Assembly: GCA_001692895.1 (NCBI GenBank)
Contig: KV748184.1
Coordinates: 1,798,001 to 1,862,000 of the forward strand
DNA from: Cenococcum geophilum 1.58
Taxonomy: Eukaryota > Ascomycota > Dothideomycetes > Gloniales > Gloniaceae
Reading direction: 5' to 3'
DNA: 64,000 bases
Shown here piece after piece: positions 1 to 14,900 of the stretch. Position 1 is the stretch's first letter. Each line of letters opens with the position of its first letter. Under the pieces are notes generated by a model. It was not told the DNA's origin, made no database searches, and saw only the letters and a list, made by a program, of their open reading frames with translations. The position numbers and the translations under genes are program-made.

Positions 1-3000
1 CTTCTTGCTTGGTTATTAACTCTTAAAATTTTTATATAGTAGCTATACTTTATCTCCCTCCTTAAGATCTAGTCCCTTAGATCTCTTAGCATTATAGTAC
101 TTTTTTATTCTCTCTTATACTTTCTTTATTAATTCTATAAGGTCTATATAAAGATTTATTAACGTCTTTATTCTTTCTTTAGCTGTACTACTTATTTTCT
201 TTACTTACTATAGTGATAACGATATTCTTAGCTTATATCCGTAATTTGCCTTAAATGGTAATATACCTATTCCTTCTTAAGGTGTTATATTATATGCAAA
301 CTATATAACTAGTAACAGTAATACCTAATTATTCTGTATATAATTGATATAATGCCTTAAATACTGCTCTAGCGTCTAATTTAATCTTTCCGTTTAACTA
401 TCTATCTATAGATAATATATAGTAGAAGTTGCTACTTAAACTCCTTACTCCGCTAAGAACACTTCCTAGAATACTACTATAAATCTTAGATCTCTATCCA
501 ATATAATTTTACTTAGTACTCTATATCTTATAAACACTTTTTTAATATAGATTCTAGCGATATCTTCTGTTAAGATTTCTTCTATATATGCTATAAAGTA
601 TCCCCACTTTATAAGCTTATCTACTATTACTAAGATTACGTTATAATCTTATCTAGTAATAAGATCTCTTAACTTTAGTAACTTAATAATAAAGTCCTAT
701 AATATAACCTCCTATGGTCTCTCTAGTATTTTAATAGGTTATAGCCCTCTATATAGCTTATACCTTATTAGTTTATTCCTTTAGTAATCTAGATACTCTT
801 TAGTAACCCTTCTAGCTATCTTTTAAATTCCGTTAATAATATATTCCTCCTAGAGTCTTAATACTAAGCTTGTTACTCTATTATATCCTTAAGTTAGTCC
901 CTTATAAAAGTCCTCTATAAATTGCTCTACTATGCTTTTTAGGATATACTTCGCTTTTTAGTTTTTATATATATCCGACTATAGATCTTCTAGCTATACT
1001 TTTAGAATTTTTTATACCTAAAAGCTTTCTAGTATCTTATAAACTTTCTCTAGTTTATTATCTTCTTAAGTTACTATAATTTTTAGATAATTATACCTAA
1101 TTAATCCGTTTATATTTTTTCGCAATAAAGCCCCTAATGGCTTCTCCTTATTTTATAGTTTAGCTTTACGGCTTAGAGCATCTACCTGCGTATTGTCTAT
1201 ACCTTTAGTATACTAAATCTTAAAATAGTATTCCGTAAGTATCTTTGCCTATCTAACCTATTTTTAGTTAAGTTCCTTTATTATTAGGAATCCTATTAGG
1301 TTTTTATAATTTATCTTAACTATAAATAGTTTTTCTATACCTTATAAGAATGCTCTCTATTTCTTTAATGCTATAACTATACTTAATAACTCCTTATTAT
1401 AGATATTATAGTTTAACTCTAGTAGTATTATCTTCCGACTATAGTATACTACTAGATGCTATCTATTTTAATACCTTTATATAAAGCACGCCCCTAGTAT
1501 ATAGTCTAATATATCTATCTCTATAACTATCTCTAGTCCTAGTTAATAGATCTTAAGAACTGGCTCCTAGGTAAATAACTTTTTAACTTTCTTAAAGAGT
1601 TCTCTTTACTCCTCTCCCTATACCCATAGTTCTTCTTTCTTTATTAACTTTATAAATGGTTTAGTATTCTTTAACTACTATACTATAAACCTTTTGCAGT
1701 AATTATAAAACCCTAAAAATGATTTTAACTATATAACGTTCTCTAGTTCCTACTAATTTACTATAGCCTTAATCTTCTTTAGATCTATACTAAGTTAGCC
1801 TAGTTTAATAATAAATCTAATAAAATTAGTCTTCCTAGTAAAGAACTTATATTTCTTAATTGCTACTAGTATCTATTCCTCTTATAGTCTCTTTAAGACC
1901 TATTTAACGTATTCCCCGTATTCTTCCTTAGTTATTAAGTAGATAATAATATTATTAAGATATACTATAATAAATTTATCTAAGTATTCTCCTAATATAT
2001 TGTTAATACGCTTTTAAAACGTTACTAGTACGTTTATAAGCCTAAATTATATAACTAATAGTTTATATAGTCCTTCCTTTAACCTAAAGGCTGCTTTCTA
2101 TTTATTACCTTCCTTAATTCTAATCTAATAGTATGCCTATCTTAGATCTATCTTTATAAAGATTTACGCATTACCTATCCTATCTTGGATTTCGCTAATT
2201 AAGGGTAAAGAATACCTATTCTTTTTAGTAATGCTATTTAACTATCTATAGTTAATATATAGCCTTAGTTTGCTATTTTTCTTTAGTATAAATAGTACTG
2301 GATAACCCGCTGATAATTACGATGGTCTAATATATCCCTTTTATAGATTTTCCTAAATAAACTCTTTTAACGCTTTACCTTCTTCTTTAGTAAGCTTATA
2401 GATTAGAAAGAACTTTAGACTTATTTCTAGTTCTAACTCTATTTTATAGTCCTATACTATATACTTTAATAACTTTTTACTTTCTAGTGACTATAGTTTC
2501 TTACTATACTTATAGTATCTTTTTAGTATATAACTTGGTCCTTTTCCTATTTCTTTATAGGTTGCTCCTACTTAGTACTATACTAACTTAGCTTATTATT
2601 ACATCTTATGGCGTTAAGTATCTCTAATATTAACCTAACCTATAATCTAATCGATTCTTAGATTATATTCCTATAACTAAGGTATGCCTAATACTGCCTT
2701 ATCTTGTCCTAATAGTAGGATATTAAAAGATATCTTAATTTGTCTTCCTTTAATAGTTATCTAAATAGGTCCTGTTTTAAAATTAATAATCCCTCCTCTA
2801 TAGGTTATTAGATCTCCTAAAATCGTAACTAATAGGTAAGGTTATTCCCTTTATCTGTAAGGTAGTCCTATTCTCTTAACTACTGCTAGTAAGATATAGT
2901 TTCGTGTTGCTTTACTATCTATTAGCGCTTTAAACTGCTAATCTTACTAATTAACTTATAAATTTAGGTATTATCCTTAAATTCCTTTAAGGGTCTAAGG

Positions 3001-6000
3001 CTCTACTACTAGCTCCCTTTAGTCCCGTAGGCCTCTACTTTTTCTAACTATTAGCTGCTTAATCCTAGTGCGCTTAGCTCGCTTTTTAGCTAATACCTAG
3101 TTTGCTTTTTATCTTTAATATACTATAGACACATATTTTCTAGGCATTCCTACTACTATCGTCTATTTAAGCATTCTTTTGTAAGGAATCTTCCTAGTTA
3201 AAGTACTAAACTTCTTTCCTCTTAGATCTCTACTGGATGCCATCTATATATATATTTAGCATTTCTATACTATTACTTATCTATTATCTAGTATATCCTT
3301 ATAGGGTATTTCTAATTCTTTTCCTTTAGATTCTTATATATTTCGTATATATTATCTACGCACGTAATCCATAATATTATATAGTATGCTAGGTGCTTTA
3401 GGTTAACTCTTAGCTCGTCTTTATCCCTAAGTTTAAACCTTTATTATATTAATTTAAACGTTATAACTTTATTTATAGGTACTAAGATACGTCTCTTACT
3501 TCTCTAGTCCTTTAAACGTTCCTCTAGATCCTTTAATATTATAATTAAGGCTCCTTTAATATACGTTATAGCCTTTTTTATAATTAAATGGTCCTAGATA
3601 ACTTTTTTATCTAACTATATATAAAAATCTTCCTACTTATTATTATGCCTTTGCCTATACCACTTTTAGTATAGCTGCTGGAGTATATATAGTCTATCTA
3701 TAAGGAAGTATCTTCTTATTACTATGTCGTGACAGCCCTTTATATATTGTTCTTTAAACCTAGTTAAAATCCCTAAATCCTCTTTATCTTCCAATTTAGT
3801 AAGCCACTTAGCTCTTAGTGTGCCTATTCTTGGCCTATTAGTAATTTTTTATACTAGTGCCCTGTCCTTTATATGTCTTAATATACTAAATCTTTTATTT
3901 AGTTTTTGTTCTTGCTATACAATAATTTTTTACCTAAACTCTTCTATAGTTTCTTTTAGTTTATACCTTACGCTCTAATCCTTAAAGTCGTCTTACTTCT
4001 TAATCCTAGTATTAAACTTTCGATCTTTAGGCTAAATACTGCATTCCCCTAGTAAGTCTTCTAGGTCTATATATCTGTCTCCTAATTTAACTACTATTTA
4101 TATTATAGATTCTCTAATCTATAAAAAAGCTCCTTGCCTCTTACCTATAGGTGTCCTTATTTATACTCCGAAATCTTGGTCCCTTAGATTCTTTAATCCT
4201 AAGCTTACTTTTAACTTAAGCTTAGCTCCCGCCTTAGTCCAATTAGGTATCCATAGTATTCTTATCTCGTCTTAAGAGTTTTAAATCTTACTTATCTTAT
4301 CTTAAGAGTCTTATACTGTTAGGAATTCTTATCCTAAGCTTATTTATATGTCTTTAAACTAAGCTGCTGCCCTACTTTATTGGTTTTTGTCTGTTATAGG
4401 TCCTTAGGTATACCTTATCTCGTCTTAAAAATCTTAGTTATCTCTTATCTCGTCTTAAGAATCTTAAGCCTTTAGCCTTTTGCCTTTATTAAGTGCCGAA
4501 GTGGTTTACTATTCTACTTCTCTTATATCTTATAAAGCGATAGACATTATATCTAGTAGGGTTTTAATCCCTACTAATATTCCCTATTCTATAGTGGAAT
4601 TATCCTCTACCTCTAGTATAATATCTTTAAGGTCTACTTACTCCTAGTAAGCGGCCCTTATTACCTTATTATCACGAAATATTTTACCTATGTTAAATTT
4701 ATTGTCCTTAATGTCCAATCTATAAACTAGTTTATTAGTTCCTTTATATCCTATAGGTGCTGGCTCTTATAACTAATAGCTTGCGCCATACTTAGCGTCC
4801 TTATAAATTTAGTATACGTTATTATAATAAAACGCAAAACTTCTAATTAAACATTCTTTTGTTCCTTGCAGTATATTGTCGTCCCTTTATATATATATAT
4901 CGTCTGCTAGTCTTATGCCCTTTACTATATAGTAACTCTACCTACTTCTATAGTCTCTAATATAATAACCCTATTTTCCGTAATTTATATAAGCTCCTTT
5001 TTTAAACTATTTCTCTTATTATAGAGTCCGCCTAAATATCTTTTACTATTAAGATCCCTAATTTAGCCTTTGCTCCTTAGTTCTTTAATTACTTAATCCT
5101 TATCCTCTAGGTTTCTATAATTTGCTCTATCTCTTATAGGCTTCTTTAGTACTACTTAGGTCCATTAGCTTTACGCCATACTATAGTTTTTAACTTAGCT
5201 TTTATTATTGCGTACTCTGCGCCTTATATAACTATAGAACTCTATCCTAGCCTTTCTTAGCCTATTCCCTTTAGTAGATCTAATTGTTAATCTTAATTAC
5301 CTAATCTATTAGTTCCCTTAGGGTATCCGCATCTTCCATTAGGATAATTACGTCCTAGACTTTAGCCTTAAGTCCCTATTTATACTATGCTATAAGCGCC
5401 CTATTATTCCACTCTACTTATATTACTAGTATCTAGAACTATATTATATACTTAATTACTAAAGTTCGTTATATAAGGTTCTAGAGTTTTCTTTTTACTA
5501 TAGTTTTTTTTTCTAGGTCTCTAAATATCTGCGTAAGTCATTTTATAAATCCTTCCTAACTTAAGAATATAAATCACACGTCTTAATTAGTAGTTGTTAT
5601 TTCGTTTGCCTATATCTTTATAAGGTAAGGTTTAAACTACTTAAGTGCTTTTTCTAATAAGAATAGTCCTACGTAGGCTATCCAATCCATAGGTATAAGT
5701 AACTTTACTCCCTCTTATAAGACCTTAAAGTGCATCTATATAAGGAATTCTTTAAGCTTTAACCTCTCTCCTATAAATCTCTTAATTAATAATAGCTTAA
5801 TCTTTGCTGCTCCTATTCCGTTAAGTCTTTCTTCCAACACTATATTATTAGCTATTAGCTAATTAACTATTTCCTATAGCTGTCCAACCGTCATAGGTTG
5901 CTATAAGTTAGTATCTACTATACTAGTATTACCTCCTATCCTTAAAGTAGTTGCTACCGTTAATGGCGTCGTGGTAGCTGCTTTTAGTGGTATATTATTT

Positions 6001-6463
6001 AACTTCTTATATTAATATTATAACTAGGTAATAATTATATAACGGAACTTTATAGCAAAAACTATAATAGGCTTATTATTAGGCTAGGTATATAGGAAAT
6101 ATAAGTATAAAAGTTAATAACGTAATAATAACTAGTGGAGTAGTTGCCTAATAAATTAACTCTAATTATATTCTAAGAATTACTATAAGAAAGGAACTAT
6201 CTAGGTAGGGATTAAGGGTCCTTAAATATACAACCGTACTCCTATAAAATCCTTCTTATACGTAATATACGTCTTATCTATATTAAACGTGGCGTCCCTT
6301 ACGTTTAACGCAGCCAATATGTTCAATTATTATATAACTCGCTTACTATTCCTCGTTATATAGTTTTATAGGTTCCATCCTAGACCGTACTTGTATTAAC
6401 TAACTAGCTTCTTCCGACTCCTCTCTAAGTAGTTGTAATATTATACTTAAAGCGTCCGTAATA
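1..6463 (-). mobile_element. Gypsy chromovirus copy A, RIP-degraded, truncated by window edge
   Basis: Reverse complement of the complete copy B: position x here pairs with 14526-x there, so 1-6463 matches 8063-14525 with no net length difference. Reading on the minus strand gives the 5' LTR (6463-6038), then Gag, protease, reverse transcriptase, RNase H and part of the integrase. The 3' part, including the chromodomain and the 3' LTR, lies beyond the left edge. Coding frames are full of TAG/TAA where CAG, CAA or TGG is expected, so the copy is dead. It sits in the gag region of the copia element whose next bases begin at 6464. The target duplication cannot be tested because the other end is outside the window. 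Confidence 0.9.
6038..6463 (-). repeat. 5' LTR of Gypsy copy A (426 bp)
   Basis: Same 426-bp length as both LTRs of copy B. In element orientation it starts tattacggacgc, which would be TGTTACGGACGC before a TG-to-TA change, and ends ttccgttata. It is followed by the internal sequence at 6037. Confidence 0.9.
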
Positions 6464-8062
6464 CGGAATATAGGCGTAATATCCTTACCTAATAGAATAC
6501 GACTAAGCTATGGACCATAATTAATAAGAACACTAAAAAATCAACTATAGAGTGCCTATAAATTCTTATTAAAGATCTCCGGCACCTATAGCACGGCCTT
6601 AACGCTAAGCTTTAAATAGATGACTTCCTGCATAATAAACTTATTACAGCCTATTAGGAAGTAGAGCCCTATAAATACGCCTATTATAAGCCTATAGACA
6701 CTTTAGCTAGCCTTATTAATGATCTACGCTCCTTTATTACAATATATAAAGTCTTAAACCTACCAGGCAGCACTTAAGCCTTTATTACGGATATTTAATA
6801 TCTATAAATAGACTTAGACGTCTACTTTATAGACCGCCGCTACCGCTAGTAGTACCCGTATCAACTAGGCCCTACCCGCAACCCCTATAATAACTCCCGT
6901 ATAAAAGTATACCCCTATAGACAAACTAGCTAGAAGTGCTTTATATACAGTAAGGAAGGATATTAGTCTATAAGGTATACCTAGGAAGAATATAATAAGT
7001 CTAAGAAGAGATTTAACAATCGGATTAACTAGTTTATCTTAGACTATAAAAGAGAGGAAGCGGAGGAGTCTCTTAACGAGTTAATAGAAGCCCTTATAAT
7101 TAACTTTAACTTAGATACTTAGGAATAGGAGATCTTAAAGACGTTCCTAACTACTTATAGACCTTTTACGGACAACTAAGCCTTTAATATTACGACCGTA
7201 TTAGCCAACCGTTCCTTTATACACTTAATTATACCCAAAAACCAGCCTATAAGTATACTTATTAGACCTATTATAGACGTTACAGACCGCGAATAGGACC
7301 TATTTGCATATATTACTACAGAACGCTATACCCCTAAAGAATTTTACGGCGTTATAATTAATATAGGTGCCTTTAAGAAATCTACTATAGGTTATAGATA
7401 ATACCTTATATATAAGACCACCGTAAATAATAATACGGACATTAATACTATACAAACTGGGGCCGTAAACGTCCAATTTAGCATTAACTTAACCGCATTA
7501 ATTAGATTAGTTAAAGTCAAGACTCTAATTGGCCTAGTTAACTTCTATATAGTAAAAGCGGATACCTCTTTCCTACTCTGCCTTACGGATATAGATAGAC
7601 TATAGGTCTACTATAACAATGTTACGGACACCCTAATTGGCCCTATAACTGCCCTAGAAAGCAAGCATATTACCCTACCAATTACACAATAATTTAGACA
7701 CCCATTCCTTATATAGGGAGAAACTTTATAGACCTATATTTAGGAATCTTTTAACTATAACCCGTACTACCTTACTAGTACTAAGATCTACCGCCTATAC
7801 CGCTATTTCGGCCACCTGTTAGCCGAAAAGCTATATAGAGTCCTTAAACGCTCTAGATACGACAACGTTAATAGAAAGGTAATTAACTACCTAACTAAAT
7901 ACTGCTCCTTTTACTAGAAATACGGACGTTCCCTAGGCCAATTTAAGTTCACCCTTTATAAGGATCTTAACTTTAACTACTTAGTATATATAGATATTAT
8001 ATACATTAACGGCAGCCTAGTACTATATATAATTAATAAGGCAACCTATTATTAAGCCGCCT
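6464..8062 (+). mobile_element. Ty1/copia relic, left segment (gag, protease, start of integrase)
   Basis: One plus-strand reading frame can be followed despite many TAG/TAA codons. A Gag-like stretch (about 6520-6900) leads to a degraded zinc knuckle at about 6939-6990 (CFIYSKEGY followed by SIRYT, where CX2CX4HX4C is expected). Protease-like sequence and then the amino end of an integrase (about 7800-8060) follow. The frame resumes at 16019 after copy B. The start of gag is missing because Gypsy A lies immediately to the left. The stop pattern is RIP type. Confidence 0.8.
8058..8062. repeat. Target-site duplication, left copy (CGCCT)
   Basis: CGCCT directly precedes the 5' LTR of copy B and recurs directly after its 3' LTR at 16019-16023. 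A 5-bp duplication is normal for LTR retrotransposons. It fixes the element ends, and the copia reading frame rejoins across it. Confidence 0.85.
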
Positions 8063-8488
8063 TATTATAGACGCTTTAAGTACAATATTATGACTACTTA
8101 GAGAGGAGTTAAAAGAAGCTAGTTAGTTAATATAAGCACAGTCTAAGATAAAACCCGTGGAACTATGTAATAAGGAATGGTAAGCGAGTTATATAATAAT
8201 TGAACGTATTAGCTATATTAAACGTAAGGGACGCCACGTTTAATATAAATAAGATATATATTACGTATAAGAAGGATTTTATAGAAGTATAGTTATATAT
8301 TTAAGGACCCTTAGTCCCTACCTAAATAGTTCCTTCCTTATAGTAATTCTCAGAATATAATTAAAGTTAATCTATTAGGCAACCACTCCACCAGTTATTA
8401 TTACGTTATTAACTTTTATACTTACATTTCCTATATACCTAGCCTAATAACGAGCCTATTGTAGTTCTTACTACAAGGTTCCGTTATA
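8063..8488 (+). repeat. 5' LTR of Gypsy copy B
   Basis: 426 bp, alignable along its length to 15593-16018 and to the reverse complement of 6038-6463. Begins tattatagacgc and ends ccgttata. Differences from the other two LTRs are mainly C/T and G/A. Confidence 0.92.
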
Positions 8489-8603
8489 TAATTACTACCT
8501 AATTATAGTATTAATATAAGAAGTTAAATAATATACCACCAAAAGCAGCCACTATAACGCCATTAACAGTAATAACTACTTTAAGGATAGGAGGTGATAC
8601 TAG

Positions 8604-9650
8604 TATGGCAGATACTAACTTATAGCAACCTATAACGGTTAAACAGCTATAGGAAATAGTTAACTAGCTAATAGCTAATAATATAGTATTGGAAGAAAGA
8701 CTTAATAGAATAGGAGTAGTAAAGATTAAGCTACTATTAATTAAGAGATTTATAGGAGAGAGGTTAAAGCTTAAAGGATTCCTTATATAGATATACTTTA
8801 AGGTCTTATAAGAGGGAGTAAAGTTATCTATACCTGTAGATCAGATAGCCTATATAGGACTATTCTTATTAAGAAAAGTACTTAAGTGGTTTAAATTTTA
8901 CCTTATAGAGATATAGGTAAATAAAATAACGACCACTAATTAAGACGTGCGATTTATATTCTTAAGTTAGAAAGAATTTATAGAACGACTTATATAGATA
9001 TTTAGAGACCCGGAAGAAAAAACTACAGCGGAAAGAAAACTTTAGAACCTTATGTAATAAACTTTAGTAATTAAGTATATAATATAGTTCTAGACACTAA
9101 TAATATAAGTAGAGTGGAATAATAGGGCGCTTATAGCACAGTATAAATAGGGACTTAAGGCTAAAGTCTAGGACGTAATTATCCTAATAGAAGATGCGGA
9201 CACCCTAAGGGAACTAATAGATTAGGTAATTAAGATTAATAATTAGATCTACTAAAGGGAATAGGCTAAAAGAGGCTAGAATAGAGTTTTATAGTTATAT
9301 AAGGCGCAGAGTATATAATAACAAAAGCTAAGTTAGAAACTATGGTATAGTGCAAAGCTAATAGACCTAAGTAATACTAAAGAAGCCTATAAGAAATAGA
9401 GTAAACTATAGAAACCTAGAGGATAAGGATTAAGTAATTAAAGGTCTAAGGAGTAGAGGCCAAATTAGGGATCTTAACAGCAGAAGATATTTAGGTAAAC
9501 TCTATAGTAAGAGAAATAGTTTAAAAAAGGAGCTTATATAAATTGCGGAAAACAGGGTTATTATATTAGAGACTATAGAAGTAGGTAGAGTTACTACGTA
9601 GTAAAGGGTACAAGACTAGTAGACAATATATACGTATAAAGGGACGACAA
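8604..9650 (+). pseudogene. Gag relic of Gypsy copy B
   Basis: The frame starts at ATG 8604 (MADTNL, then a stop) and continues through a Gag-like matrix/capsid region with repeated TAG stops. It ends with a degraded CCHC zinc knuckle at about 9540-9590 (NCGKQGYYIRD, where CX2CX4HX4C is expected). Stops lie at former CAG/CAA/TGG codons, so it is a RIP casualty and not a gene. Confidence 0.8.
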
Positions 9651-11579
9651 TATACTATAAGGAATAAAAGAATATTTAATTAGAAGTTTTACGTTTTATT
9701 ATAATAACATATACTAAATTTATAAGGACGCTAAGTACGGCGTAAGCTATTAGCTATAAGAGCTAGCACCTATAGGATATAAAGGAACTAATAAACTAGT
9801 TTGCAGATCGGATATTAAGGACAATAAATTTAATATAGGTAAAATATTCCGTAACAATAAGGCAATAAGGGCTGCTTACTAGGAGTAAGTAGACCTTAAA
9901 GATATTATACTAAAGGTAGAGGATAATTCCACTATAGAATAGGGAACATTAGTAGGGATTAAAACCCCACTAGATATAATATCTATTGCTTTATAAGATA
10001 TAAGAGAAGTAGGACAGTGAACTACTTTAGCACTTAATAAAGGTAAAAGGCTAAAGGCTTAAGATTCTTAAAACAAAATAAGAGACGACTAAGATTCTTA
10101 AGACAAGATAAGGCATACCTAAGGACCTATAATAGACGAAAACTAATAAAGTAGGGCAGTAGCTTAGTTTAAAGACATATAAATAAGCTCGGGATAAGAA
10201 TTCCCAACGGTATAAGACTCTTAAGACGAGATAAGTAAGATTTAAGACTTTTAAGATAAGATAAAAATACTATAGACGCCTAGTTAGACTAAGGCAGGAG
10301 CTAAGCTTAAGTTAAAAGTAAGCTTAGGATTAAAGAATCTAAAGGACTAAGATTTCGAAGTATAAATAAGGACACCTATAGGTAAGAGGCAAGGAGCTTC
10401 TTTATAGATTAGAGAATCTGTAATATAAACAACAGTTAGACTAGGAGACAGATATATAGACCTAGAAGACTTACTAGGGGAACGTAGTATTTAGCCTAAA
10501 AATTAAAAGTTTAATACTAGGATTAAGAAATAAAACAACTTTAAAAATTAGAGCGTAAGGCGCAAACTAAAAGAAACTATAGAAGAGTTTAGGCAAAGAA
10601 TTATTGTATAGCAAAAACAGAAACTAGATAAGAGATTTAGCATATTAGGACGTATAAAGGACAGGGTATTAGTATAAAGAATTACTAATAGGCTAAGAAC
10701 AGGCATATTAAAAGCTAAGTGGTTTATTAAACTAGAAGATAAAGAGGATCTAGGGATTTTAACTAGGTTTAAAGAATAATATATAAAGGGCTATTATAAT
10801 GCAGTAATAAGAAAATACTTCCTTATAGATAAACCGTATATACTCCAGCAGCTATACTAAAAGTAGTATAGGCAAAGGCATAATGATAAGTGGGAAGATT
10901 TCTATATATAGTTGGATGAAAAAGTTATCTAAGACCACCCGATTATAAAAAAGGCTATAACGTATATTAAAGGAGCCTTAATTATAATGTTAAAGGATCT
11001 AAAGAAATATTTAGAGGACTAGAGAAGCGAGAGACGTATCTTAGTACCTATAAATAAAGTTATAACGTTCAGATTAGCATGATAAAGGTTTAAACTTAGG
11101 GATAAAGATAAGCTAAGAGTTAACCTAAAGTACCTAGTACACTACACGATATTATAGATTGCGTATATAGACGATATATGCGAAATATATAAGAATCCAA
11201 AGGAAAAGAATTAGAAATACCTTATAAGGATATACTAGATAACGGACAAGCAATAGTATAGGAATGCTAAATATATATATAGATGGCATCCAGCAGAGAT
11301 CTAAGAGGAAGGAAGTTTAGTACTTTAATTAGGAAGATTCCTTACAGAAGAATACTTAGACGGATAATAGTGGTGGAAATGCCTAGAAAATACGTATTTA
11401 TGGCATATTAAAGATAAAAAGCGAACTAGGTATTGGCTAAAGAGTGAGCTAAGCGCACTAAGATTAAGTAGCTAATAGTTAGGAAAAGTAGAGGCCTATA
11501 GGACTAGAGGGAGCTAGTAGTAGAGCCTTAGACCCTTAAAGGAATTTAAGGATAATACCTAAATTTATAAGTTAATTAG

Positions 11580-14500
11580 TAAGATTAGCAGTTTAAAGCG
11601 CTAATAGATAGTAGAGTAACGCGAAACTATATCTTACTAGCAGTAGTTAAAAGAATGGGACTACCTTATAAATAAAGGGAATAATCTTACCTATTAGTTA
11701 CGATTTTAGGAGATCCAATAACCTATAGAGGAGGGATTATTAATCTTAAAATAGAACCTATTTAGATAACTATTAAAGGAAGATAAATTAAGATATCTTT
11801 TAATATTCTACTATTAGGACGGGATGAGGCAGTATTAAATATGCCTTGGTTATAGAAATACAATCTAAGGATTAATTAGATTATAGGTTAGGTTAATATT
11901 AGAGATACTTAACGCTGTAAGATGCGATAATAAGCTAAGTTAGTATAGTACTAAGTAGGAGCAACTTATAAAGAAATAGGAAAAGGACTAAGTTATATAC
12001 TAAAAAGATACTATAAGTATGGTAAGAAACTATAGTCACTAGAAAGTAAAAAGCTGTTAAAGTATATAGTATAGGACTATAAGATAGAGTTAGAACTAAG
12101 AATAAGTCTAAAGTTCTTTTTAATCTATAAGCTTACTAAAGAAGAAGGTAAAGCGTTAAAAGAGTTTATCTAGGAAAATCTATAAAAGGGATATATTAGA
12201 CTATCGCAGTTATTAGCGGGTTATCCAGTACTATTTGTATTAAAGAAAAATGGTAAACTAAGGCTATATATCAATTATAGATAGTTAAATAGCATTACTA
12301 GGAAGAATAGATATCCTTTACCCTTAATTAGCGAAATCTAAAATAGGATAGGTAATGCGTAAATCTTTATAAAGATAGATCTAAGATAGGTATACTATTA
12401 GATTAGAATTAAGGAAGGTAATAAATAGAAAGTAGCCTTTAGGTTAAAGGAAGAACTATATAAACTATTAGTTATATAATTCGGGCTTATAAACGCACTA
12501 GTAATATTTTAAAAGCGTATTAATAATATATTAGGAGAATACTTAGATAAATTTGTTATAGTATATCTTAATAATATTATTATCTACTTAATAACTAAGA
12601 AAGAATATAGGGAATATATTAAATGGGTTTTAAAGAGACTATAAGAGGAACAGATGCTAGTAGTAATTAAGAAATGCAAGTTCTTTACTAGGAAGACCGA
12701 TTTCATCGGATTTATTATTAAACTAGGCCAACTTAGTATAGATCTAAAGAAGATTAAGGCTATAGTAAATTGGTAGGAACTAGAGAACGTTATATAGTTA
12801 AGATCGTTCCTAGGGTTTTGCAATTACTGTAGAAGGTTTATAGTATAGTAGTTAAAGGACACTAAACTATTTACGAAGTTAATAAAGAAAGAAGAACTAT
12901 AGGTATAGGGAGAGGAGTAAAGAAAACTTTTTAAGAAAGTTAAAGAGTTATTTACCTAGAAGCCAGTTCTTAAGATCTATTAACTAGAACTAGAGACGGT
13001 TATAAAAACGGATATATTAGACTATATACTAGGGGCGTGCTTTATATAAAGGTATTAAAATAGATGGCACCTAGTAGCATACTATAGTCGGAAGATAACA
13101 CTACTAGAGTTAAACTATAACATCTATAATAAGGAGTTATTAGGTATAGTTACAGCATTAAAGGAATAGAGAGTATTCTTATAAGGTATAGAAAAACTAT
13201 TTATAGTTAAGACGGATTATAAAAACCTAATAGGATTTTTAACAATAAAGAAACTTAACTAAAGATAGGTTAGATGGGTAAAGATGCTTACGGAATACTA
13301 TTTTGAGATTTAGTATACTAAAGGTATAGATAATATGCGGGTAGATGCTCTAAGCTATAAAGCTAAACTATAAAATAAGGAGAAGCTATTAGGGGCTTTA
13401 TTGCGAAAAGATATAGACGGATTAATTAGGTACAATTATCCGAAAATTATAGTAACTTAAGAAGATAATAAACTAGAGAAAGTTTATAAGATATTAAAAA
13501 GCTTTTAGGTATAAAGAATTCTAAAAGCATAGCTAGAAGATCTACAGTTGGATATATATAAAAACTAAAAAGCGAAGTATATCCTAAGAAGTATAGCAGA
13601 GCAGTTTATAGAGGACTTTTATAAGGGACTAACTTAAGGATATAATAGAGCAATAAGCTTAGTATTAAGACTCTAAAAGGAATATATCATTAACGGAATT
13701 TAAAAAATAGTTAGAAGGGTTACTAAAGAGTATCTAAATTGCTAAAGGAATAAATTAATAAGGCATAAGCTATATAGAGGGCTATAACCTATTAAAATAC
13801 TAGAGAGACTATAGGAGGTTATATTATAGGACTTTATTATTAAGTTACTAAAGTTAAGAGATCCTATTACCGGATAAGATTATAACGCGATTTTAGTAAT
13901 AGTAGATAAGCTTATAAAGTGGGGATACTTTATAGCATATATAGAAGAAATCTTAGCGAAAGATGTTGCTAGAATTTATATTAAAGAAGTGTTTATAAGA
14001 TATAGAGCACTAAGCAAGATTATATTAGATAGAGATTTAAGATTTATAGCAGTATTCTAAAAAGTGTTCTTAGCGGAGTAAGGAGTTTAAGTAGTAACTT
14101 TTACCGTATATTATCTGCAGATAGACGGTTAAACGGAAAGATTAAATTAGACGCTAGAGTAGTATTTAAGGTATTATATTAATTATGCATAGAATAATTA
14201 GGTATTACTATTACTAGTTATATAGTTTATATATAATATAATACCTTAAGAAGGAATAGGCATATTATTATTTAAGGCAAATTATAGATATAAGCTAAGA
14301 ATATTATTATTACTATAGTAAGCGAAGAAAATAAGTAGTATAGCTAAAGAAAGAATAAAGATGTTAATAAATCTTTATATAGACCTTATAGAATTAGNAA
14401 AGAAAGTATAAGAGAGAATAAAAANGTACTATAATGCTAAGAGATCTAAGGGACTAGATCTTAAGGAGGGAGATAAAGTATAGCTACTATACAAAAATTT

Positions 14501-14900
14501 TAAGAGTTAATAACTAAGTAAGAAGTTAGACTACGTTAGACTAGGACCTTTTAAAATTATATAAAGGATTTCACTAGTTATATTTAAGTTAAACCTACTA
14601 GCTAAAATAAAGATCTACCCTATATAGCACATTATAATGCTAAAGCTAGTATATAGGAATGTTAAGCTACTAGTTTATAAAGCAGACACGTATAGAGGGT
14701 AAGAGGAAGATAAATAGTAAGTTTTAAAGATCGTTAGTTATAAGGATATAGACAATAAAATATAATATAAAGTAAAGTAAATAGGCTATAATAAGACTAC
14801 CTAGGAGTTACTAGAAAATTTAAAGAATGCTATAGGAAAGGTATAGGAGTATTAGAAGAAAAAAGGTTAGGTAGTATTAATAAAGAAGGATCGCTAAAGA
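11580..14900 (+). pseudogene. Pol relic of Gypsy copy B (PR-RT-RH-IN-chromodomain)
   Basis: In order: a protease motif ALIDS at about 11597 (family ALIDSG); reverse transcriptase from about 12200 with the degraded catalytic box VYLNNIIIY at about 12558 (family YLDD) and a following GFCNYCRRFI segment near 12815; RNase H at about 12960-13330 with TDILDYILGACFIQ; integrase at about 13450-14400; and a chromodomain at about 14750-14870 (IGYNKTT, then W-to-stop, ELLENL). Many in-frame TAG/TAA. The order RT-RH-IN-chromodomain defines Ty3/Gypsy chromoviruses. Confidence 0.85.

Noticed and set aside
1..14525. Reading the 6.5-kb inverted repeat as one giant foldback transposon
   Set aside because: Each arm has its own LTR ends, B has its own target duplication, and the spacer is copia coding sequence, so these are two independent insertions.
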